Of a DNA stretch of 64,000 nucleotides, positions 1 through 7,730 are shown in pieces (position 1 is the first letter of the stretch; each line of letters starts with the position of its first letter). The notes beneath the pieces are model-generated. The model saw only the letters and a list, made by a program, of their open reading frames with translations. It ran no database searches and was not told the origin of the DNA. The DNA is from Sphingomonas sp. Leaf34 (GTDB taxonomy: Bacteria > Pseudomonadota > Alphaproteobacteria > Sphingomonadales > Sphingomonadaceae): assembly GCF_001421805.1 (NCBI RefSeq), contig NZ_LMLC01000005.1, positions 124,001-188,000 of the forward strand. The letters run 5' to 3'. The translations under genes were made by a program, and so were the position numbers.

Positions 1-761
1 TTGGCCATCGCCATCAGCGCGGCGTCGACCTGATACGGTGTCAGCGCCTTCAGCTTGGTCTCGGCATGTGCCTGCCCCATCGAGATCCAGGTGTCGGTGA
101 CGATGATGTCCGCGCCCTCGACCGCCTCTTGCGGCGACGCGACGACGCGCGCGCGGCCCTTGCCGAGCGCGACGTCGGCCTCGGTCGGCTGGTAGCCTTG
201 CGGACAGGCCGCGGCGACGTCGAAGTGCATCAGCCCGGCCGCCTCGACGATCGAGGCGAGCACGTTGTTGCCGTCGCCAAGCCACGCGACCTTGAGGCCG
301 GGCAGCGTCTTGCCGCTCTCGATGATCGTCAGCAGGTCAGCCATGATCTGGCACGGATGCGACGCGTCGGTCAGGCCGTTGATGACGGGGACGCTGGCAT
401 AGTGCGCCATCTCCTCGATCTTGGCGTGATCGTCGGTGCGGATCATGATCGCGTCGACATAGCCCGACAGGATGCGCGCGGTATCCGCGATCGATTCGCC
501 GCGGCCGAGCTGCATCGAGCCGGCGTCGGACACGATCGAGGTGCCGCCGAGCTGGCGGATCGCCATGTCGAACGAGAAGCGCGTGCGGGTGGAATTCTTC
601 TCGAACACCATCGCGAGGGTGTGACCGGCGAGCGGCGCGTCGGCATCGGCACGACCCTTGGGGAAGCCGGCGCGCGCGGCCTTGCGATCGAGCGCGTCGG
701 CCAGCATCGCGGCGATGCCGTCGGCACCCGCGTCGGTGAGATTCAGGAAATGGCGGGTCAT
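1..761 (-). CDS. argF: Ornithine carbamoyltransferase, 3' end beyond window
   Basis: Carbamoylates ornithine to citrulline in cytoplasmic arginine biosynthesis. The first 253 residues are visible and the C-terminus runs off the left edge. The carbamoyl-phosphate loop STRTRF is at about residues 57-62 and the HPCQ motif at about 135-138, both diagnostic of transcarbamylases. The start is ATG at 759-761 ([10 protein letters not shown]). argD lies upstream on the same strand, separated by a palindromic repeat, so the two form an arginine operon. The ornithine-specific DxxxSMG loop is seen as DTWISMG near the visible end, which favours ArgF over aspartate transcarbamylase. Confidence 0.95.
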   Translation of the reverse strand, partial: MTRHFLNLTDAGADGIAAMLADALDRKAARAGFPKGRADADAPLAGHTLAMVFEKNSTRTRFSFDMAIRQLGGTSIVSDAGSMQLGRGESIADTARILSGYVDAIMIRTDDHAKIEEMAHYASVPVINGLTDASHPCQIMADLLTIIESGKTLPGLKVAWLGDGNNVLASIVEAAGLMHFDVAAACPQGYQPTEADVALGKGRARVVASPQEAVEGADIIVTDTWISMGQAHAETKLKALTPYQVDAALMAMA

Positions 762-764
762 ATT

Positions 765-897
765 ATCCTCCCCGGCACGGGGAGGGGGACCGTTCGCATG
801 GCGAAGGGTGGAGGGGGCCCTCCACGAACGCAACACCGCGGGGCGATCCCCCTCCACCATGCTTCGCATGGTCCCCCTCCCCGCATGCGGGGAGGAT
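765..897. repeat. Dispersed palindromic element, family D copy 1
   Basis: Inverted-repeat element filling the argD-argF gap. The outer arms read ATCCTCCCCGG and CGGGGAGGAT. Inner blocks GGTGGAGGGGG and TCCCCCTCCACCA are shared with the copy inside truB (40020-40150). The element lies inside the presumed arg operon, so it would be transcribed and fold into a long hairpin between the two cistrons. No coding potential or transposase. Confidence 0.85.
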
Positions 898-902
898 CGG
901 TT

Positions 903-2093
903 TTAATCGTCGGCGGCGGGCACGTAGACACGCGCGGCGGTCGACAGCTTGTCGATGCACTCGGCGATATGGCTCTCGTCGATCACCAGCGGCGGCAGGA
1001 TGCGGATGACGTTCTCGCCCGCCGACACCAGCAGCAGATTGTGATGATCGCGCGCAAACGCGACGAACGCGCGGCTGTCGCTCTTGAGCTTCAGCCCGAG
1101 CATCAGCCCGGTGCCGCGGACGCTGTCGAACAGATGATCGTGATTGGGAATCATCTGCTCGAGCCCCTGCCGCAACCGGTCGCCCATCGCGGCGACGTGG
1201 TCGAGGAACCCGTCCTCCAGGATGACGTCGAGGATCGCCTCGCCCGCCGCCATCGCCAGCGGGTTGCCGCCATAGGTCGAGCCATGCGTGCCCGCGACCA
1301 TGCCCTTGGCCGCCTCCTCGGTCGCGAGGCACGCGCCGAGCGGGAAGCCGCCGCCAATGCCCTTGGCGACCGACATGATGTCGGGGGTGATGCCGTACAG
1401 CTCGTGCGCGAAGAACTTGCCGGTCCGGCCATAGCCGCACTGGACCTCGTCGAGGACGAGCAGCAGGCCGTGCTCGTCGCACGCTTTCCGCAGGCCCTGG
1501 AGAAATTCCGGGCTCGCCTGGCGGATACCGCCCTCGCCCTGGATCGGCTCGACCAGGAAGCCCGCGGTGTTGTCGTCGATCAGCGCGAGCGCGCCTTCGA
1601 GATCGTTGAACTTGGCATAGGCGAATCCGGGCAGCAACGGTTCGAACCCGTCGCGCATCTTGGCCTGGTTGGTCGCCGAGATCGCGCCGAGCGTGCGGCC
1701 GTGGAACGCGGTGTCGAACGTGATCAGCGTGTGCCGCTCAGGATTGCCGTTGGCGAAATGATAGCGCCGCGCGGTCTTGATCGCGCATTCGACCGCTTCC
1801 GCACCCGAATTGGTGAAGAAGACGGTGTCGGCAAAACTGTTGTCTACGAGCCGCTGCGCGAGATGCTCGCCTTGCGGTGACCCGTACAGGTTCGACACAT
1901 GCATCAGCGTGGCGGCCTGGTCGGCGATCGCCTTAGTCAGATGCGGGTGCGCGTGGCCGAGCGCGTTGACCGCGATGCCGCTGGCGAAATCGAGATATTG
2001 CTGGCCGTCCTCACCGAAGAGGTACGCGCCCTCGCCTCGGACCGGACGCACGCCACACCGCGGGTAGACGGGCATGAGCGGGGTGATGGTCAC
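903..2093 (-). CDS. argD: Acetylornithine aminotransferase
   Basis: PLP-dependent class III aminotransferase of 396 residues, the usual length. It converts N-acetylglutamate semialdehyde to N-acetylornithine and can also act as succinyldiaminopimelate aminotransferase. Visible features are the TNSGAEAVE phosphate-binding stretch (94-102), LDEVQCG (214-220, Asp of the pyridine-N contact) and the Schiff-base lysine K244 in SVAKGIGGGFP. argF follows about 140 bases downstream, so the pair supplies consecutive arginine steps. A promoter candidate lies at 2148-2177. Confidence 0.96.
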   Translation of the reverse strand: MTITPLMPVYPRCGVRPVRGEGAYLFGEDGQQYLDFASGIAVNALGHAHPHLTKAIADQAATLMHVSNLYGSPQGEHLAQRLVDNSFADTVFFTNSGAEAVECAIKTARRYHFANGNPERHTLITFDTAFHGRTLGAISATNQAKMRDGFEPLLPGFAYAKFNDLEGALALIDDNTAGFLVEPIQGEGGIRQASPEFLQGLRKACDEHGLLLVLDEVQCGYGRTGKFFAHELYGITPDIMSVAKGIGGGFPLGACLATEEAAKGMVAGTHGSTYGGNPLAMAAGEAILDVILEDGFLDHVAAMGDRLRQGLEQMIPNHDHLFDSVRGTGLMLGLKLKSDSRAFVAFARDHHNLLLVSAGENVIRILPPLVIDESHIAECIDKLSTAARVYVPAADD

Positions 2094-2118
2094 AGGCGCT
2101 TCCTCTTCGAAACGAGAA

Positions 2119-2177
2119 GGGCGGCCCCGATGGACCGCCCGGAATGCCTAATACGGGCGGTGAGGGAGGTGCGTCAA
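2119..2177 (-). promoter_or_regulatory. Candidate argD promoter with 5' hairpin
   Basis: On the minus strand TTGACG (2172-2177) and TATTAG (2148-2153) are separated by 18 bases, giving 5/6 and 4/6 matches to sigma-70 consensus. Transcription would begin near 2141, directly at a hairpin GGGCGG/CCGCCC (2119-2140) followed by TTCTCGTTT. The hairpin could instead terminate brnA transcription. The call rests on sequence pattern only. Confidence 0.45.
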
Positions 2178-2199
2178 CCTTGGCCGGACGTGGCGCGGC

Positions 2200-2460
2200 T
2201 CAGACCTTGGCCTGTCGCAGCGCCTCGTTCATCCGCGACTGCCACCCCGGGCCGGTGGCCTTGAACTTGTCGAGCACGTCCGGATCGAGGCGAAGGGTCA
2301 CCGTCTTCTTGGTCGGCGCGGCCTGCGGCCCGCGGCGGCGTACCAGCAGCGCGGCGACGTCGGGGGGCAGGACTTCGGATGCGGGGCGGGCCTTGGCGAA
2401 GTCCTCTTCGGTCCACTCGGGATTCTCGTCGAAGTCGGGCGGTGGGGGCATCCTATTCAT
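2200..2460 (-). CDS. brnA: BrnA-family antitoxin
   Basis: 86-residue antitoxin of a type II BrnT/BrnA pair. It has an acidic, proline-rich N-terminus (MPPPPDFDENPEWTEEDF) and a C-terminal ribbon-helix-helix region (KKTVTLRLDPDVLDKFKATG) that should bind the pair's own promoter. The start is set at ATG 2458-2460 because AGGAG lies 10 bases upstream (2471-2475). An ATG at 2479-2481 lies upstream of that site and is less likely. The gene overlaps the end of the toxin gene by 8 bases, the normal toxin-first order of brnTA. Family knowledge suggests autoregulation by BrnA. Confidence 0.9.
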   Translation of the reverse strand: MNRMPPPPDFDENPEWTEEDFAKARPASEVLPPDVAALLVRRRGPQAAPTKKTVTLRLDPDVLDKFKATGPGWQSRMNEALRQAKV

Positions 2461-2710
2461 AACGCCGCATCTCCTTTTCATGCGCTCGTCGAAAACTGAT
2501 GAGGCGGATCATCGCCTCTCTCCGCATGAAGATGATACAGAAACCGCGGCCAGCGATCCGGCCATACGCACGGTAGCGAACTTCCCCATATTCGTATCGA
2601 CCGTCGATCCTGACGATCGGATCATCGTCAAACCCTGCGAACGCCGCCAGAGACACGCCATGCTTGGCGATGTTGGCCGCGTCTTTTTCAGGGTCGAACG
2701 TAAATTCCAC
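2453..2710 (-). CDS. brnT: BrnT-family ribonuclease toxin
   Basis: 85-residue BrnT toxin, a RelE-fold ribonuclease that inhibits translation. The family signatures are present: the N-terminal FDPEKDAANIAKHGVSL block, a central DGRYEYGEVRYRAYGRI segment, and the C-terminal IRLISFRRAHEKEMRRYE. The start appears to be GTG (2708-2710). A perfect TTGACA occurs at 2731-2736 on the same strand, but no good -10 lies before the start. parE ends 39 bases upstream, so read-through from parE is possible. Confidence 0.9.
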   Translation of the reverse strand: MEFTFDPEKDAANIAKHGVSLAAFAGFDDDPIVRIDGRYEYGEVRYRAYGRIAGRGFCIIFMRREAMIRLISFRRAHEKEMRRYE

Positions 2711-2749
2711 CTAAGCCCACCCCGCCAAATTGTCAATACGATTAGCGTC

Positions 2750-4759
2750 TCACGCGTCGATCGCTTCCTCGTCCATCCGGCCCGCATTTTCCTGGATGAA
2801 GGCGAAGCGGTGGGCAGGGTTGTTGCCCATCAGGCGGTCGACGAGATCCTTCACACCAGCCCGCTCCTCATATTCCTGCGGGAGCGTGATGCGGAGCATG
2901 CCGCGCGTGGCGGGGTCCATGGTGGTTTCGCGGAGCTGGCCGGGGTTCATCTCGCCAAGGCCCTTGAAGCGGCCGACATCGACCTTCTTGCCCTTGAACA
3001 CAGTGCGTTCGAGCTCGGCCCGGTGCGCGTCGTCTCTCGCATAGACGCTCTTGGTGCCGACGGTCAGGCGGTAGAGCGGCGGCTGCGCGAGGTAGAGATG
3101 CCCGCGGCGGACGAGTTCGGGCATCTCCTGGAAGAAGAACGTCATCAGCAACGTCGCGATGTGCGCGCCGTCGACGTCTGCGTCGGTCATGATGACGATG
3201 CGTTCGTAGCGCAGCGTGTCGGGCGTGCAGTCCTTGCGCGTGCCGCAGCCAAGCGCCAGCGTCAGGTCGGCGATTTCCTGGTTGGCGAAGATCTTCGCGC
3301 TGGTGGCGGACGCGACGTTGAGGATCTTGCCGCGGATCGGGAGGATCGCCTGCGTCTTCCGGTCGCGCGCCTGCTTGGCCGAACCACCGGCCGAATCGCC
3401 CTCGACGATGAACAACTCGGTGCCTTCGGGCGAGTTGGCGGAGCAGTCGGTGAGCTTGCCGGGCAGGCGGAGTTTCCGCGCGGAGGTCGCGGTCTTGCGC
3501 TTGACGTCGCGTTCCTGCTTGCGGCGCAGGCGTTCGTCCATCCGCTCGAGCACATAGTTCAGCAGCGCCTTGCCGCGATCCATGTTGTGGCTGAGGAAAT
3601 GATCGAAATGATCGCGGACCGCCTTTTCGACGAGGCCGGCTGCCTCGGGGCTGGTGAGGCGATCCTTGGTCTGGCTCTGGAATTGCGGTTCGCGGATGAA
3701 GACCGAGAGCATCAGTTCGCTGCCGACCATCACGTCGTCCGCGCTGATATCCTTGGTCTTCTTGTTGCCGACGAGATCGCCGAACGCGCGCAGGCCGCGG
3801 ACGAGCGCCTGGCGCAGGCCCTGCTCGTGCGTGCCGCCGTCGGGGGTCGGGATGGTGTTGCAATACCAGCTGTACGAGCCGTCGCTCCACAGCGGCCACG
3901 CAACGGCCCATTCGACGCGCCCTTGCGTCTCGCCGTTCGCGCTCGGGAAATCCTGCGAGCCCGAGAAGAAATCGGAGGTCGCGCATTCGCGGCCGGCGAT
4001 CTGGTCGCGTAAGTGATCGGCGAGGCCACCCGGGAACTGGAAGACAGCCTGTGCGGGCGTGTCGTCGCCGATCAGGTCAGGCGCGCAATGCCAGCGGATC
4101 TCGACGCCCGCGAACAGATACGCCTTCGAACGGACGAGCTTGTAGAGGCGCTGCGGCTTGAAGTTCAGTTCGGTGCCGAAAATCTCGGTATCGGGGGTGA
4201 ACGCGACGCTGGTGCCGCGGCGATTGGGCGTGGGCCCGAGATGCTCGATCGGGCCGAGCGTCTGCCCCTTGGCGAAGCGCTGTCGGTAGAGCTGTTTGTC
4301 GCGCGCGACCTCGACGACGGTGTCCGACGACAGCGCGTTGACGACGCTGATGCCGACGCCGTGCAGGCCGCCCGAGGTCGCGTACGCCTTGCCCGCGAAC
4401 TTGCCCCCTGAGTGCAGCGTCGAGAGGATCACCTCGAGCGCCGACTTGTCGGGAAATTTCGGATGCGGATCGACCGGAATGCCGCGGCCATTGTCGACGA
4501 TCGTCAGGCGGTTATTGGCGTCGAGCGTCACCTCGATCCGCGTGGCATGCCCCGCCACCGCCTCGTCCATCGCATTGTCGAGCACTTCGGCGGCAAGGTG
4601 ATGCAGCGCGCGCTCGTCGGTGCCGCCGACATACATGCCGGGGCGGCGGCGTACGGGTTCGAGTCCCTCGAGGACCTCGATCGAGGAGGCGTCATAGGTA
4701 GTGGCGGCGGGTTTGCCGACGCCAGGTGCGCCCGGGGACGCGAACAGATCTTCAGCCAT
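2750..4759 (-). CDS. parE: DNA topoisomerase IV subunit B
   Basis: ATPase subunit of topoisomerase IV, which decatenates daughter chromosomes with ParC. At 669 residues it has the family length. The GHKL ATPase domain opens with EVLEGLEPVRRRPGMYVG and carries EVLDNAMDEA (Bergerat Glu/Asn) and GGLHGVGISVVNALS. The TOPRIM domain carries EGDSAGGSAKQARDR and IMTDADVDGAH. The start is set at ATG 4757-4759 (MAEDLF); an in-frame GTG at 4793-4795 would add 12 residues of unlikely sequence. parC is not in this window. Confidence 0.95.
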   Translation of the reverse strand: MAEDLFASPGAPGVGKPAATTYDASSIEVLEGLEPVRRRPGMYVGGTDERALHHLAAEVLDNAMDEAVAGHATRIEVTLDANNRLTIVDNGRGIPVDPHPKFPDKSALEVILSTLHSGGKFAGKAYATSGGLHGVGISVVNALSSDTVVEVARDKQLYRQRFAKGQTLGPIEHLGPTPNRRGTSVAFTPDTEIFGTELNFKPQRLYKLVRSKAYLFAGVEIRWHCAPDLIGDDTPAQAVFQFPGGLADHLRDQIAGRECATSDFFSGSQDFPSANGETQGRVEWAVAWPLWSDGSYSWYCNTIPTPDGGTHEQGLRQALVRGLRAFGDLVGNKKTKDISADDVMVGSELMLSVFIREPQFQSQTKDRLTSPEAAGLVEKAVRDHFDHFLSHNMDRGKALLNYVLERMDERLRRKQERDVKRKTATSARKLRLPGKLTDCSANSPEGTELFIVEGDSAGGSAKQARDRKTQAILPIRGKILNVASATSAKIFANQEIADLTLALGCGTRKDCTPDTLRYERIVIMTDADVDGAHIATLLMTFFFQEMPELVRRGHLYLAQPPLYRLTVGTKSVYARDDAHRAELERTVFKGKKVDVGRFKGLGEMNPGQLRETTMDPATRGMLRITLPQEYEERAGVKDLVDRLMGNNPAHRFAFIQENAGRMDEEAIDA

Positions 4760-4831
4760 GCGCCGAGCGTAGCCGCAGGCGTCGGACAAAGCCACAGGCT
4801 CCGTTTGTTCTCGTGTAACCCGAAAGCCACA

Positions 4832-4862
4832 TTGACGCAGATTATTGTGGCGAAGGGATAAA
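4832..4862 (+). promoter_or_regulatory. Weak promoter candidate for outer-membrane protein
   Basis: TTGACG (4832-4837) lies upstream of GATAAA (4857-4862) in an AT-richer patch between parE and the porin-like gene. The 19-base spacer is long, so this is only a candidate. A -10 with 17-base spacing would read GGGATA, a poor match. Confidence 0.3.
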
Positions 4863-4917
4863 TTTTCCGTCGATCGCCGTTTATGAAAAACCTGTCATGT
4901 GGTTTCCGGGAGTGAAT

Positions 4918-5766
4918 ATGAGCAAGAGAATGATGTCGGCCTTGATCGGGAGCGCCGCATTGGGATTCGCCGCAACGCCTGCCGCCGCGCAGGAGGTCAC
5001 CGCCGACGCACCGTTCAGCGGCGTCTATGTCGGCGGATCCTTCGGCTATGACGTCCAGCCGAACGATGTCGGCGAGACGATCGAGTTCGATCGCAATCTG
5101 GACGGTGTCTTCCGCGATACCATCTCGACTGCGACCGTCGCCAACGCGTTCTCGCCCGGTTTCTGCAACGGCCGCGCGACCAGCAATATCGCACCCGGCA
5201 ACGGTGGTCGCGGATGCCGTAGCGACAAGGATGGCATCGGCTATTCGGCGCGCGTCGGCGCGGATTACCAGCGCGGCAACATCGTCGTCGGCGTCGTCGG
5301 CGAGTTCGGCAAGAACGAGGTCAGCGACAGCGTTTCGGCGTTCAGCACCACGCCCGCCTTCTACACCATGACGCGCGACCTGAAGTGGGAAGCCTCGGCG
5401 CGCGGTCGCCTCGGCTATGCGGCGAACACGACGCTGTTCTACGGCACGTTCGGCGTCGGCTATGCCAACATCGACAACAGCTTCACGACGGGCAACACCG
5501 CCAACACCTTCACCACCAACGGTGGCAGCAAGGAATGGGGCATCGTCGGCGGCGGCGGTATCGAGCAGAAGCTGGGCAAGAACTTCTCGGTGGGCCTCGA
5601 ATATCAGTACCACCAGTATGAAGACACCGACTACCGCGTCCGCGCTTCGGGTGGACCGACCGGCGGCCCCTTCACGCGCGGCAACGCGTCGGGCACCGAT
5701 TTCCGTCGTAACTTCGATTATTTCCGCTGGCACAGCCTGCGCGCCACGGCCGCGTTCCGGTTCTGA
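4918..5766 (+). CDS. Outer-membrane beta-barrel protein
   Basis: 282-residue OmpA/OmpW-like eight-stranded barrel (outer membrane protein beta-barrel family). A Sec signal peptide spans about residues 1-25 (cleavage after ATPAAAQ). It is followed by FSGVYVGGSFGYD, a typical first strand, alternating amphipathic strands, and a C-terminal phenylalanine (RATAAFRF) for BAM recognition. The start is ATG 4918-4920 with GGGAG five bases upstream. It sits alone between divergent parE and convergent gcrA and is followed by two strong hairpins. The specific function is unknown; related proteins are immunogenic surface barrels. Confidence 0.85.
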   Translation: MSKRMMSALIGSAALGFAATPAAAQEVTADAPFSGVYVGGSFGYDVQPNDVGETIEFDRNLDGVFRDTISTATVANAFSPGFCNGRATSNIAPGNGGRGCRSDKDGIGYSARVGADYQRGNIVVGVVGEFGKNEVSDSVSAFSTTPAFYTMTRDLKWEASARGRLGYAANTTLFYGTFGVGYANIDNSFTTGNTANTFTTNGGSKEWGIVGGGGIEQKLGKNFSVGLEYQYHQYEDTDYRVRASGGPTGGPFTRGNASGTDFRRNFDYFRWHSLRATAAFRF

Positions 5767-5772
5767 GGCGAA

Positions 5773-5805
5773 GGGCGGCCGCTGCCACGCTGGCAGCGGC
5801 CGCCC
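5773..5805 (+). terminator. Strong hairpin after outer-membrane gene
   Basis: Perfect 14-base-pair stem (5773-5786 with 5792-5805) around a 5-base loop ACGCT, beginning six bases after the stop codon. No U-tract follows, so it may protect the mRNA 3' end or act as a Rho-independent-like block together with the second hairpin at 5884-5925. Confidence 0.6.
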
Positions 5806-5883
5806 AAGCCCCGGCCGGCGCGGCCCGCCGCGTCCCCCGCCGCGTCCGACGACATGGGCTTTGCCCATGCCTAGCTAATACAG

Positions 5884-5925
5884 AAGAGGCCGCTTCCCCA
5901 GCTGAGGAAGCGGCCTCTTCTATGT
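5884..5925. terminator. Bidirectional intrinsic terminator
   Basis: Perfect 14-bp stem AAGAGGCCGCTTCC / GGAAGCGGCCTCTT (5884-5897, 5906-5919) with an 8-base loop, followed by TCTATG. The A/T-containing flanks let it work for the barrel gene and possibly for gcrA transcription arriving from the other side. The 78 bases between the two hairpins contain a small palindrome around ATGGGC/GCCCAT and no gene. Confidence 0.75.
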
Positions 5926-5947
5926 CACGATCGATGTACCACCCACT

Positions 5948-5976
5948 CCGTCATCCTGACCCAAGTCAGGATGACG
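5948..5976. repeat. Short palindrome, family B
   Basis: Arms CCGTCATCCTGAC and GTCAGGATGACGG form a near-perfect inverted repeat between the barrel gene and gcrA. The same arms flank larger elements at 28084-28164 and 39431-39514, so this is a solo hairpin of family B. Confidence 0.75.
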
Positions 5977-6011
5977 GATGAGGTTTGCGGCCCGCCCGCA
6001 TCGAAGCAGGC

Positions 6012-6797
6012 TTATCGAGGCCGAGGACCGCCAAACGGGAGCGGCGGAGTCGGACGGCGATCGCGCCGCGGCAGCTGCGCCTGATAGGCATGGCCGCAAT
6101 GGTCGACGCAATAGGGGAAGCCGGGGTTCACCGCCTTGCCGCAGAAATGAAAGTCGGGCTCGCCAGGATGGCCGAGCGGCCATTTGCAGATCCGATCGTT
6201 CAGCTCGAGCAGGCTCGTCTTGTTCGCCATCTCGGCGGACGGCTTGGCGGGCACCAGACGGCGCGGCGGCGCGGGCGTGCTCGGCGGCTGCTGTTCGCCG
6301 GGGGCCTGGCGGAGGAAGCCGCCGGGGCCGACCGAGCGCAGGATCGGCTGTGGCGCGCGAGCGGCCGGTGCCACCGGAGCGACCTCGTCCTCGTCCCCGT
6401 TCTCGTCCCCGTCCTCGTCGCCGTTCTCGTCCTCAGCGTCCTCGGGCTCTTCAGCGACCGGCTCGGGCGCGACCGGCGCAGCAGGCTTGGCCGCCGCGCT
6501 GGGCGGTGCCGCCACCGGCGGCGCGACGGGCGCAGGCTCGGGCGTGACGAATACCGGCTCGGCCGCGTCCGCCGCAACCGGGGCCGAAGCCCCTGCCCCT
6601 GCAGCAGCCGCCGCCGCCTTCGCTTCGGGATCGTTCGGCTTCACCGGCGACGGGCGCGCCTGCAGCTCGAGGCGATGCGCCTTGCCGATCACGGCATTGC
6701 GGCTGACGCCACCCAAGGCTTCGGCGATCTGGCTGGCGGTCTGCCCCGCCTCCCACATCGTCTTGAGCGTCTCGATGCGCTCGTCGGTCCAGGACAT
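6012..6797 (-). CDS. gcrA: GcrA cell-cycle regulator with long acidic linker
   Basis: Alphaproteobacterial sigma-70 co-activator that binds methylated GANTC promoters and RNA polymerase. The N-terminal DNA-binding helix-turn-helix (MSWTDERIETLKTMWEAG to GGVSRNAVIGKAHRL, about 1-43) and the C-terminal sigma-interaction domain (CKWPLGHPGEPDFHFCGK to YCVDHCGHAYQ) are intact. At 261 residues it is much longer than Caulobacter GcrA (about 170). The extra length is an Ala/Pro-rich linker containing a repetitive acidic stretch of Glu, Asp, Asn and Gly. The start is ATG 6795-6797 with AAGGA upstream. Confidence 0.93.
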   Translation of the reverse strand: MSWTDERIETLKTMWEAGQTASQIAEALGGVSRNAVIGKAHRLELQARPSPVKPNDPEAKAAAAAAGAGASAPVAADAAEPVFVTPEPAPVAPPVAAPPSAAAKPAAPVAPEPVAEEPEDAEDENGDEDGDENGDEDEVAPVAPAARAPQPILRSVGPGGFLRQAPGEQQPPSTPAPPRRLVPAKPSAEMANKTSLLELNDRICKWPLGHPGEPDFHFCGKAVNPGFPYCVDHCGHAYQAQLPRRDRRPTPPLPFGGPRPR

Positions 6798-6869
6798 ATT
6801 CGTTCCTTAGTCAGCGTCAGCCGGCCAGTGTTAAGCGGTTGCGGGCGGCGGCGGCAGCGATTACCCGCA

Positions 6870-7730
6870 ATGCCTATGAGCAGCCAGCCCCCAATCGGTG
6901 AAATCCATTCGGCGGTGCACTCCGCCCCCGGCGTTCCCGTCATCAAGAGCGTGAACTGGGAGGGACTGCGCACCCTCTATATCAAGGAGGTGCGCCGGTT
7001 CTTCAAGGTGCAGCTTCAGACGGTGTGGGCGCCGGCGATCACGACGCTGCTGTTTCTGATCGTGTTCACCATCGCGACCGGCGCGAAAAGCCCGGTTCCG
7101 GTCGATGGCCAGATCGTCGCGTTCGCCGATTTCATCGCCCCCGGGCTGATCATCGCGCAAGGGATGATGGGGCCGGCATTCGCCAATGCGAGCTTCTCGC
7201 TGCTGGTCGGCAAGATGCAGGGGACGATCGTCGACTATCTCCAGCCGCCGCTGTCGACGGGTGAGTTGCTCGCCGCGCTGGTCGGCGGCGCGGTGACGCG
7301 CGCGGTCATCGTCGGGGTCGTGGTGTGGGCTGCGATGGCGCTGTATCCCGGCGTGCACGTGACGCCGCATGCACCGCTCGCGATCATCTGGTTCGGGTTG
7401 CTCGGCGCGGTATTCCTGGCATTGCTGGGCGTGCTGACGTCGATCTGGGCGGACAAGTTCGATCATGCCGCCGCGGTCACCAACTTCGTGATCGCGCCGC
7501 TCTCGCTGTTGTCGGGCACCTTCTATTCGGTCGACAAGCTCGCGCCCGCCTTCCGCGCGTTCAGCCATGCCAACCCGTTTTTCTACATCATCTCGGGCTT
7601 TCGCTACGGGTTCCTGGGGATCGCCGATTCGCCGGTGATGATCGGCGGGATCGTGATCCTGGTGATCGACGTGGTGCTCGCGACGCTCTGCTACCGACTG
7701 CTCAAGAGCGGGTGGAAGCTGAAGAACTGA
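6870..7730 (+). CDS. ABC-2 type transporter permease
   Basis: 286-residue inner-membrane permease of the ABC-2 family (NodJ/DrrB/YadH type). After an amphipathic ENWEGLRTLYIKEVRRF-like N-terminus there are six hydrophobic segments, beginning at LQTVWAPAITTLLFLIVFTIA and ending with PVMIGGIVILVIDVVLATLCY. The conserved FxxGTFYSxxxLP-type motif appears as LLSGTFYSVDKLAPAF. No ATPase gene is adjacent, since gcrA is divergent upstream, so the partner must be encoded elsewhere. The start is ATG 6870, with a second in-frame ATG two codons later. The stop overlaps the next gene's start (TGATG). Confidence 0.85.
   Translation: MPMSSQPPIGEIHSAVHSAPGVPVIKSVNWEGLRTLYIKEVRRFFKVQLQTVWAPAITTLLFLIVFTIATGAKSPVPVDGQIVAFADFIAPGLIIAQGMMGPAFANASFSLLVGKMQGTIVDYLQPPLSTGELLAALVGGAVTRAVIVGVVVWAAMALYPGVHVTPHAPLAIIWFGLLGAVFLALLGVLTSIWADKFDHAAAVTNFVIAPLSLLSGTFYSVDKLAPAFRAFSHANPFFYIISGFRYGFLGIADSPVMIGGIVILVIDVVLATLCYRLLKSGWKLKN

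Noticed and set aside
66..1880. 604-codon open frame on the plus strand across argF and argD
   Set aside because: Very long antisense frames are expected in high-GC DNA. Its protein is Arg/Ala/His-rich with no domain, while the minus strand encodes two well-conserved enzymes.
2708..2736. Promoter for brnT using TTGACA at 2731-2736
   Set aside because: With 17-base spacing the -10 would be TAGGTG and would overlap the start codon, so this is not a convincing promoter.
4655..4667. tRNA T-loop-like GGGTTCGAGTCCC
   Set aside because: It lies inside the conserved EGLEPVRRRPG coding region of parE, and no cloverleaf can be formed around it.
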